Numbered from the stretch's first letter, positions 30,303 to 39,335 are shown. The stretch is DNA of 41,380 nt from Actinomycetota bacterium (GCA_009702755.1 WLHL01000011.1:1-41380), one strand, 5' to 3'. The notes: generated from the sequence alone by a model not told the origin. Numbers and translations are program-made.

Positions 30303-31418
30303 ATGAATTTTGCATTTAGTGAAGAACAAGAAGAACTCCGCAAGATGGTGCGCTCGTTCCTAGAGAACAAGTCATCAGAAGAGGCAGTTCGCGAGAACAT
30401 GGAAACCGTCAACGGTTTCGACGCAGGCGTCTGGTCACAGATGGCTGGCGAAATGGCCCTCCAGGGTCTTGCTATCCCCGAAGAATTCGGTGGCCAGGGT
30501 TATGGCTTCATCGAACTCGGTGTTGTCCTTGAAGAAATGGGTCGCGCACTCTTGTGTGCACCGTTCTTCTCCAGCGTTGTGCTTGCAGCAAACACATTGC
30601 TTCTCTCCGGTGACGATGCAGCAAAGAAGGCATACCTTCCTGGCATCGCAAGTGGCGAAACAATCGCAACACTCGCAACAACAGAGCCATCAGGCCGTTG
30701 GGACGAAGCAGGCATCACCATCGAGGCAAAGGGTGCAGGTTCTGACTTCACCATCAGCGGCACCAAGAGCTTCGTGCTCGACGGTCACACCGCAAACCTC
30801 ATCATCGTTGCAGCACGCACAGCAAAGGGCGTCAGCCTCTTCGCAGTCGAGGGCAATGCAAGTGGTTTGACTCGTACAGCTCTTTCCACAATGGACCAGA
30901 CACGCAAGCAAGCAAAGCTTGAGTTCAGCAACACACCAGCCAAGCTCATCGGTACAGAGGGCAACGGCGGCGCAGTTCTTTCTCAGGTCATGGATCTCGC
31001 AGCAGTTGCACTTGCAGCTGAGCAGGTCGGTGGAGCTCAGAAGGTTCTCGAAATGGCAGTGCAGTACGCAAAGGATCGCATCCAGTTCGGTCGCCCCATC
31101 GGTTCATTCCAGGCCATCAAGCACAAGTGTGCAGACATGTTGCTTGAGGTTGAGTCAGCAAAGTCCGCTGCGTACTACGGCATGTGGTGTGCAGCAGAGA
31201 TGAATGAAGAACTTCCTTCAGTTGCATCTCTCGCAAAGGCATATTGCTCAGAGGCTTACTTCCACGCAACAGCTGAGAACATTCAGATTCACGGCGGTAT
31301 TGGTTTCACCTGGGAACATCCAGCACACCTTTACTTCAAGCGTGCAAAGTCAAGCGAACTCATCTTCGGTGACCCCACCTACCACCGCGAGCTTCTTGCT
31401 CAGCGCATCGGTATCTGA
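30303..31418 (+). CDS. Acyl-CoA dehydrogenase family protein
   Basis: 371 residues: NFAFSEEQEELRKMVRSFLE, MAGEMALQGLAIPEEFGGQGYGFIELGVVLEEMGRAL, TLATTEPSG, RIQFGRPIGSFQAIKHKCADML and NIQIHGGIGFTWEHPAHLYFKRAK. This is the FAD-dependent acyl-CoA dehydrogenase fold; the subgroup resembles those of steroid/branched-chain breakdown (ChsE-like), often working as heteromers. The catalytic Glu of classical members is not evident in the usual place. Base composition is skewed to GCA and AAG codons, unlike neighbours, which suggests high expression. CAGAAT lies 6 nt before the ATG. Confidence 0.88.
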   Translation: MNFAFSEEQEELRKMVRSFLENKSSEEAVRENMETVNGFDAGVWSQMAGEMALQGLAIPEEFGGQGYGFIELGVVLEEMGRALLCAPFFSSVVLAANTLLLSGDDAAKKAYLPGIASGETIATLATTEPSGRWDEAGITIEAKGAGSDFTISGTKSFVLDGHTANLIIVAARTAKGVSLFAVEGNASGLTRTALSTMDQTRKQAKLEFSNTPAKLIGTEGNGGAVLSQVMDLAAVALAAEQVGGAQKVLEMAVQYAKDRIQFGRPIGSFQAIKHKCADMLLEVESAKSAAYYGMWCAAEMNEELPSVASLAKAYCSEAYFHATAENIQIHGGIGFTWEHPAHLYFKRAKSSELIFGDPTYHRELLAQRIGI

Positions 31419-31441
31419 TCACTGTTGAGAACAGATTCAAG

Positions 31442-31480
31442 AAAGAGCCCGGGCTTCGTGCCCGGGCTCTTTTCTTTGTC
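31442..31480 (+). terminator. Rho-independent terminator
   Basis: Perfect 13-bp stem (31442-31454 with 31460-31472; arms AAAGAGCCCGGGC and GCCCGGGCTCTTT), loop TTCGT, then TTTCTTTG. It follows the acyl-CoA dehydrogenase stop by about 24 bp. Confidence 0.9.
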
Positions 31481-31498
31481 CTGACATAGGCTGGGAAC

Positions 31499-31951
31499 AT
31501 GTCAACCAGCATCATCGTGTTTGCAATCGTGTCGGCGCTCGCAGTGTTTGCGATTGCTGCAGTGGTGGTGGGTCGCGAGGCCCGTCGCCTCGATGCTGTT
31601 GCACCACGCGTGGTATACGAGATTGATCAAGCAGTGGAATTTGTTTCAGAGTCTCTGCCGGAGAACACGCAAGCACGACTGACATCGACGGAAGTGCGTG
31701 CGTTACTACTAGGTCATCTCAATTGGATGTCCGAGCGAGATCTCATGCCACGAGACGTCATTGATCGCCGGCAAAGCATTGACACACCAGTTGTGGCAGA
31801 TGAAACAGCACTTGCTGCCTACTTGTTGAGTGAGTCAGTGGCACGCGGTGTTGACGTGCTTGATGACGTTGACGTGGTGTTTGTTCTTGATGCACACAAT
31901 GCGTATCTTGCAGCAATTGGCGCTGTTGGCCCACAAGCAGATTCGTTGTAG
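31499..31951 (+). CDS. Single-TM protein of unknown function
   Basis: 150 residues. One hydrophobic helix (IIVFAIVSALAVFAIAAVVVG, about 4-24), then a soluble, acidic domain: VGREARRLDAVAPRVVYEIDQAVEFVSESLP, TSTEVRALLLGHLNWMSERD and a C-terminal LDDVDVVFVLDAHNAYLAAIGAVG. No recognised family; probably membrane-anchored with the domain in the cytosol (orientation inferred). TAGGCT lies 6 nt before the ATG. It is convergent with the next gene. Confidence 0.7.
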   Translation: MSTSIIVFAIVSALAVFAIAAVVVGREARRLDAVAPRVVYEIDQAVEFVSESLPENTQARLTSTEVRALLLGHLNWMSERDLMPRDVIDRRQSIDTPVVADETALAAYLLSESVARGVDVLDDVDVVFVLDAHNAYLAAIGAVGPQADSL

Positions 31952-31967
31952 ACCCTTCACTGCACGA

Positions 31968-32774
31968 CTAGATCATCATGCTGAATTGAGTGAGGACTCG
32001 TGTGGCATGAGAAGCGTCACCAGAGACTGTGATGTCGCTCGATAGTTCTTCATATTCCGCGCGACCAGTTGCGAGCTGTAAGAACACATCGCTATTCATT
32101 GAGATATCGCACAGCGAGGAAGCGGGTTCTTCATTGCGGATCTGAGCACGTCCGTCAATCACGGGAAGTGCGATCAATCGGGTCACATGGCCGGTGATAC
32201 GAATGATCACGCATTGTCCTTCGGGTGTTTGCGCACGTTTTCCAATCACGATGGGCAGTGTGCGAGTGAGACGATCAATGGTGTGTTCCGCCGAAGGACC
32301 GCTCTGGTGTCCTGGCAGTACCAGCGCACGTCGCATGTCTTGTTCATGTGTCCAACAGTCGAGGACGCGCAAGTGAAGAAAGTCAGCCATGGTTCCTGGA
32401 CCAGCCGGCGTCATGACTTCTTGTGCAAAATAGTCAGCATTTGCAGTACGAAGAGCTTCGAGACGTAACGCTGTCAGTTCATTCCATTCAGCAAGTACTT
32501 GTGCACCGGATAATGAACGGCGCACGTCAACATCATCTTCATTGGAACTTCCGAGTTCATTCTTGATATGTGATTTCTCGGTAGCAACATGTTGTGGGGG
32601 AGGAATTCCTTGGAAATTCGCTTCGAAAGCAACGAGATGAGACAGATTGTCCTGAACGGTCCATCGTGGAAGTTGCGTAAAGGTTTTCCATTGCTCTTCC
32701 GTCAGTGTCTGGCCAAGATTGCTAATTGATTGCCACGTTGCGGCAAGTTTGTTGATTGTCTCTTCGTGGCTCAT
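31968..32774 (-). CDS. Mycothiol-dependent (maleylpyruvate isomerase/DinB) family protein
   Basis: 268 residues: WQSISNLGQTLTEEQWKTFTQLPRWTVQDNLSHLVAFE (N-terminal four-helix DinB-like, His in LSHL), FLHLRVLDCWTHEQDMRRAL (conserved HEQDMR) and a C-terminal sterol-carrier-like part (VIIRITGHVTRLIALPVIDGRAQI, CDISMNSDVFLQLATGR). This is the TIGR03083-type layout. TAGATT lies 6 nt before the ATG. The reaction is unknown. It is divergent from a TetR gene 22 bp away, which may regulate it. Confidence 0.85.
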   Translation of the reverse strand: MSHEETINKLAATWQSISNLGQTLTEEQWKTFTQLPRWTVQDNLSHLVAFEANFQGIPPPQHVATEKSHIKNELGSSNEDDVDVRRSLSGAQVLAEWNELTALRLEALRTANADYFAQEVMTPAGPGTMADFLHLRVLDCWTHEQDMRRALVLPGHQSGPSAEHTIDRLTRTLPIVIGKRAQTPEGQCVIIRITGHVTRLIALPVIDGRAQIRNEEPASSLCDISMNSDVFLQLATGRAEYEELSSDITVSGDASHATRVLTQFSMMI

Positions 32775-32796
32775 CTCCGCAATCTAGTGTGGAACA
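32775..32796. promoter_or_regulatory. Overlapping divergent leaderless promoters
   Basis: Only 22 bp separate two divergent start codons. TAGATT (reverse, 32781-32786) and TAGTGT (forward, 32785-32790) each lie exactly 6 nt from their ATG and share the TA at 32785-32786. The -35 of each promoter must lie within the other gene's coding region. Confidence 0.65.
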
Positions 32797-33399
32797 ATGA
32801 GTTCCAGTTCAGACGTACGCTCACAGATGATTAGTGCAGCCATCGAAATGATGGAAGTTGCGGGCGAGGGTTCTGTACGAGTGGCCAAGATTGCTGAGAA
32901 GGTTGGCGTCACGGAACCTTTGGTGTATCACCATTTCAAGAATCGTGCAGCACTCGTCACGGCCGCCTATGCGGAGTGGTACAAGCGTTGCCAAGACTTA
33001 GAAGTTCCCATTGGTCAACTGATGGCGATGGTGAACAACCAAGAAGAATACGAACGCGCGGTCCGAGCATCGTTGACATGGAGTTACCGGCCAGAGCGTA
33101 TTGCAGCGCGCGGTGTGCGCTTAAGTGTGATTGGGGCAGCCCAAACAAATCCTGAGTTGGCCAAAGCAGTCAACGAAATCAATCGTTCCTTCTTGACTTC
33201 CCTGGCACAGGCCACGGAATACGCGCAAAGCCAGGGCTGGGTTCGCAGTGACTTAGACCCGATGGCGACGGCGTATTGGCTTCACGGTCAGATCAATGGG
33301 CGAGTGGTCGCAGAGATGGACGAAGGCAGTATCGACCTTGCCCACTGGGATGAAGTCTCCTTCGACGCCATTTTTTCGCTCATTCGTCCTCGCAAATAG
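32797..33399 (+). CDS. TetR family regulator
   Basis: 200 residues. RSQMISAAIEMMEVAGEGSVRVAKIAEKVGVTEPLVYHHFKNRAALVTAAYAEW is the TetR DNA-binding head (helix-turn-helix about 23-47). The ligand-binding body follows. Leaderless start (TAGTGT-6 nt-ATG). It probably represses the divergent mycothiol-type gene and itself; no operator other than the shared -10 region is visible. Ligand unknown. Confidence 0.9.
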   Translation: MSSSSDVRSQMISAAIEMMEVAGEGSVRVAKIAEKVGVTEPLVYHHFKNRAALVTAAYAEWYKRCQDLEVPIGQLMAMVNNQEEYERAVRASLTWSYRPERIAARGVRLSVIGAAQTNPELAKAVNEINRSFLTSLAQATEYAQSQGWVRSDLDPMATAYWLHGQINGRVVAEMDEGSIDLAHWDEVSFDAIFSLIRPRK

Positions 33400-33456
33400 T
33401 TGCGGCAAATAGTCGCGTTCGTGTGAGGCGGCTGTGTGGCGACTACCGTTAGACCC

Positions 33457-33681
33457 ATGGAACGCCCCGTACGGTTTGAGCACACCCGATTTCTTGGCGA
33501 CAAGCGCACGCAGCTTGTGTACGACCTTGATGAATGGACTGAAGAAGACATCATCAACGAAATTGTGAACGAGGGAGTCGGTCTCTGTTTCGGCCCCGAC
33601 ACTTTGGCGGAAGCCCGCAACCGCGGCTACTCATTAGCCACTGCTGGTGCGACACGTCGTCACCGCAAGCCTCGCGCGTAA
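33457..33681 (+). CDS. Small conserved-looking protein
   Basis: 74 residues: MERPVRFEHTRFLGDKRTQLVYDLDEWTEEDIINEIVNEGVGLCFGPDTLAEARNRGY, then a basic tail (TRRHRKPRA). No known domain; soluble. TACCGT lies 7 nt before the ATG. It ends 3 bp before the alpha/beta-hydrolase gene, so the two are probably one transcript. Confidence 0.65.
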   Translation: MERPVRFEHTRFLGDKRTQLVYDLDEWTEEDIINEIVNEGVGLCFGPDTLAEARNRGYSLATAGATRRHRKPRA

Positions 33682-33684
33682 TTC

Positions 33685-34452
33685 ATGTCTGGAGGAATGA
33701 ACGGTACGTTCCGTTCGGGACCTCTGACGCTTCATCGGTACCTCGCAGTGCCCAGCACGCCTGTGTCCTCATTGCCAGGTGTCATCATGTGCCACGGTTT
33801 TCCGATTGGGCCACTTGACGCACGTCAAGCCGGAGTGACCTTCCCGCAATTGATCGATCGCATGGCGAATGAACTTGGTTGGGCGGCACTCACATTTACG
33901 TTCCGCGGGTGCGGCTCGAGTGACGGCGACTTCTCCATGCAGGGATGGGTGGATGACTTGCGTGCAGCCATTGATCACCTTGAAGAAGAAGTGCAGCCGA
34001 ACGGCATTTGGTTAGTGGGAACGAACACGGGTGGTGCTCTCGCGCTCAGTGTTGCAGCCGATGATCCGCGAGTGCGCGGTTGCGCATTGTTGGGTGCTCG
34101 TGCCGACTTTGATGACTGGGCAAGTCAGCCACGGCGCTTCTTGGAGCACGCTCGTGAAATTGGTGCGATTCGTACTCCGAGTTTTCCGCAGGCATTTGAC
34201 GAGTGGAGCCGTGAGCTACGACGTTTCCGTCCTGTTGATGCTGCAAGTCGATTCGCACCGCGACCGCTGTTGGTCATGCATGGTGAAGAAGACGAGAGTG
34301 TTCCCGTTGCAGACTCGCGAGTTCTGGCCGAGGCGCATGGCAGCGCCGAACTACGTGTTGTTGCTGGTGCAGGGCATCGCTTGCGTCATGACCCTCGCGC
34401 TATCGCGGTGTTGCTCGGATGGCTTGATCGCCAACGAGCACTCATGATGTAA
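33685..34452 (+). CDS. Alpha/beta hydrolase with Asn at the nucleophile position
   Basis: 255 residues: GVIMCHGFPIG (oxyanion loop), LTFTFRGCGSSDGDFSMQGWVDDLRAAIDHL, then IWLVGTNTGGALALS at the nucleophile elbow, VMHGEEDESVP (acid) and GAGHRLRHDP (His). The elbow normally reads GxSxG; here it is GTNTG, so the serine is replaced by asparagine (codon AAC). Fold and the other two triad residues are intact, so it may be a non-enzymatic or altered-mechanism member. ATG 33685 or 33697 start. It abuts galE (minus strand) at the stop codon. Confidence 0.82.
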   Translation: MSGGMNGTFRSGPLTLHRYLAVPSTPVSSLPGVIMCHGFPIGPLDARQAGVTFPQLIDRMANELGWAALTFTFRGCGSSDGDFSMQGWVDDLRAAIDHLEEEVQPNGIWLVGTNTGGALALSVAADDPRVRGCALLGARADFDDWASQPRRFLEHAREIGAIRTPSFPQAFDEWSRELRRFRPVDAASRFAPRPLLVMHGEEDESVPVADSRVLAEAHGSAELRVVAGAGHRLRHDPRAIAVLLGWLDRQRALMM

Positions 34453-35436
34453 TCAGCTGTCGTGGCCTGCAGGATGCGTGGAGTGCCATGCATAGGCAGT
34501 GGCGATGATGTCCTCGAGTGAACGCGTTGGCGACCAACCAAATGTCTTTGTGATCAGACTTGGATCTGCGTAGCACGCAGCAGGGTCGCCGGCACGTCGA
34601 CCAACAATTTCGTATGGGACTTTCTGTCCCGTGACCTGTTCAGTGGTGTTGATGATGTCCATCACGCTGGTTCCGAAGCCAGTGCCGACGTTGCATGTAA
34701 TGCTCGCGCCCTTGCCTGCAAGGTGGTCAAGAGCAGCAACGTGTGCGGATGCAAGATCTTCAACATGGATGTAGTCGCGGACGCCGGTGCCATCAGGGGT
34801 CGGGAAGTCATTGCCGAACACTTTGAGTGCGGGAGCGTGCCCCATCGCTGCCTTCATCACATGCGGAATGAGATTTTGCGAGAAACGCCAGTCTTCTCCC
34901 AATGTTGCATCCGACGATGCGCCTGCAGCATTGAAGTAACGAAGACAGACATGACGCATTGAGGTGGTGCGCGAGTACCAACTCAGAGTTTTTTCAATCA
35001 TGAGTTTTGTTTCTGCGTACACGCTTTCACAGCGTGGTTCGGCATCTTCGCGAACGGGGACTGTGTCGGGTGTGCCGTATACGCCTGCTGTCGAAGAGAA
35101 AACAACTCGTTCGACACCTGCGCGATGCAATGCATCAAACAACTTCTGTGAGCCCGTGACGTTGTTCTGAAAGTACTTCGATGGGTTCTCCATGCTTTCG
35201 CCAACAGCCTTGTAGGCCGCAAAGTGGACAACTTCATCAACGCCGTGTTCTTTGCAGATGCGTTCAACAAGTTCGGTGTCGGCGACATCGCCTTGTACAA
35301 AGGGTGCGTCGCCAACGGCTGTTCGATGACCATTCTCGAGAGTGTCGAGGACAACAACCGCACGACCAGTGGACCGAATGAGACGTGTTGTGATGGAGCC
35401 GATGTAACCAGCGCCACCCGTAATGAGTGTGGTCAT
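34453..35436 (-). CDS. galE: UDP-glucose 4-epimerase
   Basis: 327 residues: NAD-binding TTLITGGAGYIGS, ENGHRTAVGDAPFVQGDV, YFQNNVTGSQKL, catalytic STAGVYGTP...ESVYAETKLMIE (YxxxK), and VRDYIHVEDLASAHVAALDHL. Complete short-chain epimerase with the GalE-type segments. It interconverts UDP-glucose and UDP-galactose for cell-envelope glycans. ATG 35436 overlaps the stop of the upstream HhH gene (ATGA), so it is in the aceE operon. Confidence 0.92.
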   Translation of the reverse strand: MTTLITGGAGYIGSITTRLIRSTGRAVVVLDTLENGHRTAVGDAPFVQGDVADTELVERICKEHGVDEVVHFAAYKAVGESMENPSKYFQNNVTGSQKLFDALHRAGVERVVFSSTAGVYGTPDTVPVREDAEPRCESVYAETKLMIEKTLSWYSRTTSMRHVCLRYFNAAGASSDATLGEDWRFSQNLIPHVMKAAMGHAPALKVFGNDFPTPDGTGVRDYIHVEDLASAHVAALDHLAGKGASITCNVGTGFGTSVMDIINTTEQVTGQKVPYEIVGRRAGDPAACYADPSLITKTFGWSPTRSLEDIIATAYAWHSTHPAGHDS

Positions 35437-36095
35437 TTCTTCGGCTTCTTTGGTGCAGGTCTCTGAGCTGGAGGCGTAATGATGCCGGCCTTCTTTGGCG
35501 CAGTTGCTTTCGCCGGCATGGGGCGAGATTGCTTGTCGCGATTCGCTGCCTTTTCCATCTTCTTCCATTCACGCACTTTGATGAGCGTTTCCGGGTTGGT
35601 GATGTCGGCAACTGTTCGTGGGTTCTTGTCGCTAAACACGCCGGCGGCTTTTTCCCAGCCCTTGGGCTTCACGCCGAAGCGCTTGCCGAGAAGTGCCATG
35701 AAGATTTGGGCCTTCTCTTCGCCATAGCCTGGCAGAGCGCGAAGTCGCTCAAACACAACCGTTGCATCGTCGGTGTCGTTCCAGATGTTCTCACCCTTGT
35801 TCTTGTACTGCGTCGCGATGATGCCGCACATGCCGTGAATGCGTTGCGCCATTGCTTTGGGGAATCGATGAATCGCTGGCTTGTCGAGACACAAGGCCAA
35901 GAACTCATCGGGGTCCATTGCTGCGATCTTCTTTGGGTCAAGATGGCCGAGGCGATTCTTCAGTGTGTATGCACCATTGAACGCCCACTCCATCGGCACT
36001 TGCTGATCAAGCAACATGCCAATGAGCAATGCAGTTCCATTGGCATTGAGAAGTGCATCTGACTCGGGGATGCCGGTGATGTAGAGAGTGCCCAT
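35433..36095 (-). CDS. HhH-GPD superfamily protein (TIGR03252-type)
   Basis: 220 residues: LYITGIPESDALLNANGTALLIGMLLDQQVPMEWAFNGAYTLKNRLG, then RLRALPGYGEEKAQIFMALLGKRFGV, the helix-hairpin-helix of base-excision glycosylases. There is no cysteine cluster. The basic, Pro/Lys/Ala-rich C-terminal tail (PKKPKK) is long. The actinobacterial family has no proven substrate. It lies 11 bp after aceE, overlaps galE by 4 bp, and has AGGA 5 nt upstream. Confidence 0.85.
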   Translation of the reverse strand: MGTLYITGIPESDALLNANGTALLIGMLLDQQVPMEWAFNGAYTLKNRLGHLDPKKIAAMDPDEFLALCLDKPAIHRFPKAMAQRIHGMCGIIATQYKNKGENIWNDTDDATVVFERLRALPGYGEEKAQIFMALLGKRFGVKPKGWEKAAGVFSDKNPRTVADITNPETLIKVREWKKMEKAANRDKQSRPMPAKATAPKKAGIITPPAQRPAPKKPKK

Positions 36096-36106
36096 GAGTG
36101 TCCTAG

Positions 36107-38818
36107 TTAATCGCGAGAGAGTCCGTGTGTTGCTTCGACGTTGATGCCGAGATCAACGATTGCTTGAGCAATTGTGGCATCTGTGATGCCGTGAGTTCCG
36201 TTTAATGCCGTGAGTACTGCAATCACTACATGTTCTGCATCGGTCTCAAAGAAGCGTCGCAGTGCTTCGCGTGTATCACTGCGGCCCATGCCATCGGTCC
36301 CCAAAGCAAGGAATGTACGGTGTGTGAGGTACGGCGCGAGTTGCTCTGGCACGATGCGCATGAAATCTGAGACGGCAACGATGGGTGTTGTTACGTCGCC
36401 CAATGTGGTCCGCAGGATCGAAGAGCGAGGTGTGTCAGTGGGGTGCAGACGGTTCCATCGCTCAACTTCCATCGCGTCCTCACGCAAGGACTTGTACGAG
36501 GTTGCCGACCACAGATCAACGTTGATGTTGTATGCAGTTCGGAGCATTTCCGATGCTCGCTGTGCGGCCACATACGACGTGCCTGAGAAAAAGATGGATG
36601 CATCTGCGTTGCCTGTTGCGCTTGGTGCGAATTGATACAGGCCATTGATGATGTCGCTTGTCTGCACGTGTGCAGGTTGGGCTGGCATCAACAAGTTCTC
36701 GTTGTACAACGTGATGTAATAAAAGATGTCAGCGGGCGATGCGCCGTACATCTTGTCGAGGCCGTGTTCGATGATGGCGGCTAACTCGTAGGCAAATGCG
36801 GGGTCATAGGCCATGCAAGAAGGAACTGTGCTGGCCAGCAACAAGCTGTGACCATCTTGGTGTTGCAAGCCCTCGCCCATGAGTGTGGTGCGTCCGGCTG
36901 TTGCGCCCATGAGGAAGCCGCGCGTGCGTGCATCGGCTGCTTGCCAAATGAGGTCGCCGACGCGCTGGAATCCGAACATCGAATAAAAGGTGAAGAAAGG
37001 AACCATGGGAACACCACGTGTGGAGTAACTGGTACCAGCTGCAATGAAGCTTGACATTGCACCAGCCTCGGTGATGCCTTCTTCGAGAATTTGGCCTTGA
37101 GCAGATTCTGCGTAGGTCAGCAACAAGTCGTGGTCAACTGGTTCGTACTTTTGGCCGTGTGCTGCGTAAATCCTTTGCTCGCGGAACAAAGAGTCCATGC
37201 CAAATGTGCGAGCTTCATCGGGAATGATGGGCACAACGCGTTGACCGAAGTTGTCATCACGCGCGAGATTGCGCAACATACGAGTAAACGCCATCGTGGT
37301 GCTCACGGCTTGTTCGCCAGAGCCCGTGGTGAATTCTTGGAACACCTGTGGTGAAGGCAATGTGAGAGGGCTGCGATTCCAGTGTTTGCGTTCAGGGACT
37401 GCACCATTCAGAACACGTCGGCGTTCTGCCATGTATTGATACTCAACTGAATCAACGGGTGGTCGGTAGTACGGAGGCTCGTCTGCCTCTAATGCGCTGT
37501 CAGGAATCTCTGGTTCCAACTTGAGGCGATCACGGAGAACGCGCAGCTGCTCGTTGCTCAGTTTCTTGATCTGATGCGTTGCATTGCGCGCTTCGACTTG
37601 CGGCCCGAGTGTCCAGCCCTTGATGGTTTTGCACAAGATTGCAGTGGGCTTTCCTGAACCAAGATTTTCTGCAGCTGCTTTGTATGCCGCATAAATTTTT
37701 CGGTAGTCGTGACCACCACGTGGCAGGTTTACGAGGTCTTCATCACTGAGATGTGCAACCAGCTGTAGCAAGCGCGGATCAGAACCAAAGAAGTTCTTTC
37801 GGATATCAGCGCCATCGGCGGTGGACAATCGTTGGAATTCACCATCAACAGTGGAGTTCAATTTGTTGAGAAGAACGCCGTCGACATCTTTGGCAAGAAG
37901 TTCATCCCACTTGGAACCAAGGATGACTTTGATGACATCCCACCCTGCTCCGCGGAATGTTGCCTCGAGTTCTTGAATGATCTTTCCGTTTCCACGAACA
38001 GGGCCATCAAGGCGTTGCAAGTTGCAGTTGACGACGAAGATCAGGTTGTCGAGGTGTTCGCGTGCTGCAAGAGAAATGGAACCAAGTGTTTCTGGTTCGT
38101 CAGTTTCGCCATCACCGATGAATGCCCACACGCGACTTGTTGATGTGTCATCAAGATTGCGGTTGTCGAGATAGCGATTAAACCGTGCGTGATACAGCGC
38201 AGTGAGTGGTCCGAGGCCCATGGACACCGTGGGGTGCTCCCAGAACTCTGGCATGAGGCGTGGGTGTGGGTAACTCGAGAGACCCTTGCCCTCGCGACCA
38301 ATTTCGCGACGAAAGTGATCAAGGTCGTTTTCGTCCAAGCGACCTTCAAGAAATGCGCGCGCGTAGATGCCAGGTGCAGCATGGCCTTGGAAATACACGT
38401 GGTCACCGGGGGTGCCATCTGCTTTGCCGCGGAAGAAATGGTTGAAGCCCACTTCATAGAGCGCCGCTGAACTCGCGAATGTGGAGAGGTGTCCACCGAT
38501 GCCATCGGATTCATGGTTCGCACGTGTGACCATGACGGCGGCATTCCATCGGATATACGCGCGAATGCGACGCTCCAGATGTTCATCGCCAGGGAACCAC
38601 GGTTCATCATCAAACGGAATCGTGTTCACATAAGGCGTGGATACAACTTCGGGGAAACTGACGTGTGATTGTTGTGCTCGTTCAAGAAGGCGAGCCAACA
38701 AGTAGCGAGCACGATTCGGTCCGTGTCCGATGACAACCGAGTCGAGAGAGTCGAGCCATTCCTGGGTCTCGCCGGGATCTGTATCGGGCAACTGGTGAAC
38801 GGAGTCGTCGTAGATCAC
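36107..38818 (-). CDS. aceE: Pyruvate dehydrogenase E1 component, homodimeric type
   Basis: 903 residues, the full length of AceE. ThDP-binding FIGDGETDEPETLGSISLAAREHLDNLIFVVNCNLQRLDGPVRGNGKIIQELE (GDGE...NCN) and the AceE segments IRWNAAVMVTRANHESDGIGGHLSTFASSAALYEVGFNHFF, HYGKYYPHPRLMPEFW-like (SSYPHPRLMPEFW), and the C-terminal GTDGMGRSDTREALRRFFETDAEHVV. It decarboxylates pyruvate and loads acetyl to the E2 component, encoded elsewhere. Start GTG 38818 lies 6 nt after GAGAAT. First gene of the aceE-HhH-galE operon. Confidence 0.95.
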   Translation of the reverse strand: MIYDDSVHQLPDTDPGETQEWLDSLDSVVIGHGPNRARYLLARLLERAQQSHVSFPEVVSTPYVNTIPFDDEPWFPGDEHLERRIRAYIRWNAAVMVTRANHESDGIGGHLSTFASSAALYEVGFNHFFRGKADGTPGDHVYFQGHAAPGIYARAFLEGRLDENDLDHFRREIGREGKGLSSYPHPRLMPEFWEHPTVSMGLGPLTALYHARFNRYLDNRNLDDTSTSRVWAFIGDGETDEPETLGSISLAAREHLDNLIFVVNCNLQRLDGPVRGNGKIIQELEATFRGAGWDVIKVILGSKWDELLAKDVDGVLLNKLNSTVDGEFQRLSTADGADIRKNFFGSDPRLLQLVAHLSDEDLVNLPRGGHDYRKIYAAYKAAAENLGSGKPTAILCKTIKGWTLGPQVEARNATHQIKKLSNEQLRVLRDRLKLEPEIPDSALEADEPPYYRPPVDSVEYQYMAERRRVLNGAVPERKHWNRSPLTLPSPQVFQEFTTGSGEQAVSTTMAFTRMLRNLARDDNFGQRVVPIIPDEARTFGMDSLFREQRIYAAHGQKYEPVDHDLLLTYAESAQGQILEEGITEAGAMSSFIAAGTSYSTRGVPMVPFFTFYSMFGFQRVGDLIWQAADARTRGFLMGATAGRTTLMGEGLQHQDGHSLLLASTVPSCMAYDPAFAYELAAIIEHGLDKMYGASPADIFYYITLYNENLLMPAQPAHVQTSDIINGLYQFAPSATGNADASIFFSGTSYVAAQRASEMLRTAYNINVDLWSATSYKSLREDAMEVERWNRLHPTDTPRSSILRTTLGDVTTPIVAVSDFMRIVPEQLAPYLTHRTFLALGTDGMGRSDTREALRRFFETDAEHVVIAVLTALNGTHGITDATIAQAIVDLGINVEATHGLSRD

Positions 38819-38885
38819 GTGCCCATTCTCCCACTATTGGGTGGGTATGCCCATTGCGCCCCTTCTGATAAGGGACAATCGGAGA

Positions 38886-39335
38886 ATGGAACATTCCGAC
38901 GACACCGTGGTCATCTACACAGACGGGGCATGTTCAGGGAACCCCGGCCCTGGTGGTTGGGCATGGGCAGTGTCTCCGAGTGGACAGCCACAAGCCAGTG
39001 GGGCAGAGGCGCGCAGCACGAATCAACGCATGGAAATCATGGCTGCGTACGACGCGGTGAAGACATATGCGACGGACCCACGCAAGATCATCATTGTTTC
39101 TGACTCCACTTATGTCGTGAAGTGTTTCAACGACAAATGGTGGAAGGGCTGGCATGCCCGAGGCTGGAAGAACTCTCAGCGCCAACCGGTTGCGAATCGA
39201 GACTTGTGGGAGCCATTTATTGACTTGGTTCTCAGCCGAGGCAACATTGAATTCGCATGGGTCAAAGGACATAGTGGTGACCCCATGAATGACCTCGTGG
39301 ATGTCCTTGCGGTGGCACAAACCCAGGGCAACTAG
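38886..39335 (+). CDS. rnhA: Ribonuclease HI
   Basis: 149 residues: VVIYTDGACSGNPGPGGWAWAV (Asp13), RSTNQRMEIMAAYDAVK (Glu50), IIVSDSTYVVKCFNDKWWKGWHARGWKNSQRQPVANRDLW (Asp73) and WVKGHSGDPMNDLVDVLA (Asp139). The last motif is NDLVDVLA rather than the common NExADxLA. Degrades the RNA strand of RNA-DNA hybrids. GACAAT is 6 nt before the ATG; divergent from aceE with a 67-bp gap. Confidence 0.92.
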   Translation: MEHSDDTVVIYTDGACSGNPGPGGWAWAVSPSGQPQASGAEARSTNQRMEIMAAYDAVKTYATDPRKIIIVSDSTYVVKCFNDKWWKGWHARGWKNSQRQPVANRDLWEPFIDLVLSRGNIEFAWVKGHSGDPMNDLVDVLAVAQTQGN

